A stretch of DNA of 64,000 nt from Sulfopaludibacter sp035606355 (GTDB taxonomy: Bacteria; Acidobacteriota; Terriglobia; Bryobacterales; Bryobacteraceae), in the NCBI GenBank assembly GCA_035606355.1, contig DATNFO010000024.1, positions 1 through 64,000 on the forward strand, in the 5' to 3' direction. Made by a program: the position numbers and the translations under genes. Of this stretch, positions 63,005 to 64,000 are shown piece by piece (the first letter of the stretch is position 1; each line of letters starts with the position of its first letter). The notes below the pieces were generated by a model that saw only the letters and a list, made by a program, of their open reading frames with translations, did no database searches and was not told the DNA's origin.

Positions 63005-64000
<996 letters not shown>

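Overview
The window looks like chromosomal DNA of an acidobacterium, most likely a Bryobacterales/Solibacter-type soil bacterium. Lineage clues are a TonB-dependent receptor with an N-terminal carboxypeptidase-regulatory domain, a TIGR03435-type and a TIGR03436-type (VWA) secreted protein, two DUF2934 proteins, a VPS10/BNR propeller protein, high GC, and frequent GTG/TTG starts and stop/start overlaps. The assignment rests on recognised families; no database search was run.

Left part (1-8.6 kb): the tail of a ferritin-like gene, a probable structured small RNA on the minus strand with a near-consensus promoter, a 1094-residue TonB-dependent receptor, a lytic transglycosylase, and a thrC-tldD-tldE operon. 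The replication-origin neighbourhood follows (8.9-24.6 kb): tRNA-Gly, two DnaA-box-like repeats, dnaA, dnaN and gyrB (no recF between them). Then come malQ, a TPR/outer-membrane protein overlapping a secreted TIM-barrel hydrolase-like protein, a MerR regulator, and the parB-parA-(two parS)-rsmG-mnmG block. One parS supplies the stop codon of rsmG.

Middle part (24.6-48.6 kb): mostly housekeeping genes (purD overlapping tRNA-Arg, a single-domain response regulator, dnaE, accA) with small accessory units. These units are a MacA-like adaptor plus ABC ATPase without a permease; an ECF sigma/anti-sigma/secretin-like operon; a PLP decarboxylase; lexA; an NfeD-stomatin-SPOR-lipA-lnt-DinB run; a VPS10 propeller protein; and a VWA protein.

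The most notable system lies at 48.9-56.1 kb. It has a four-domain decaheme cytochrome of MtrC/OmcA type, a periplasmic decaheme cytochrome of MtrA/DmsE type, an MtrB/PioB-type outer-membrane barrel, a tetraheme cytochrome made of four tandem WxHxxxM domains, and a Crp/Fnr regulator. Together they encode a plausible trans-outer-membrane electron conduit (24 haem sites in all) with its own regulator. A 12-bp hairpin followed by a T-rich tract separates the first cytochrome gene from the rest. The MtrC-like protein has no lipobox.

The right end (56.1-64 kb) carries a minus-strand glycogen/trehalose operon (glgX/treX, treZ, amylo-alpha-1,6-glucosidase; treY not present), a second DUF2934 gene, and atpD-atpC with atpD running off the edge.
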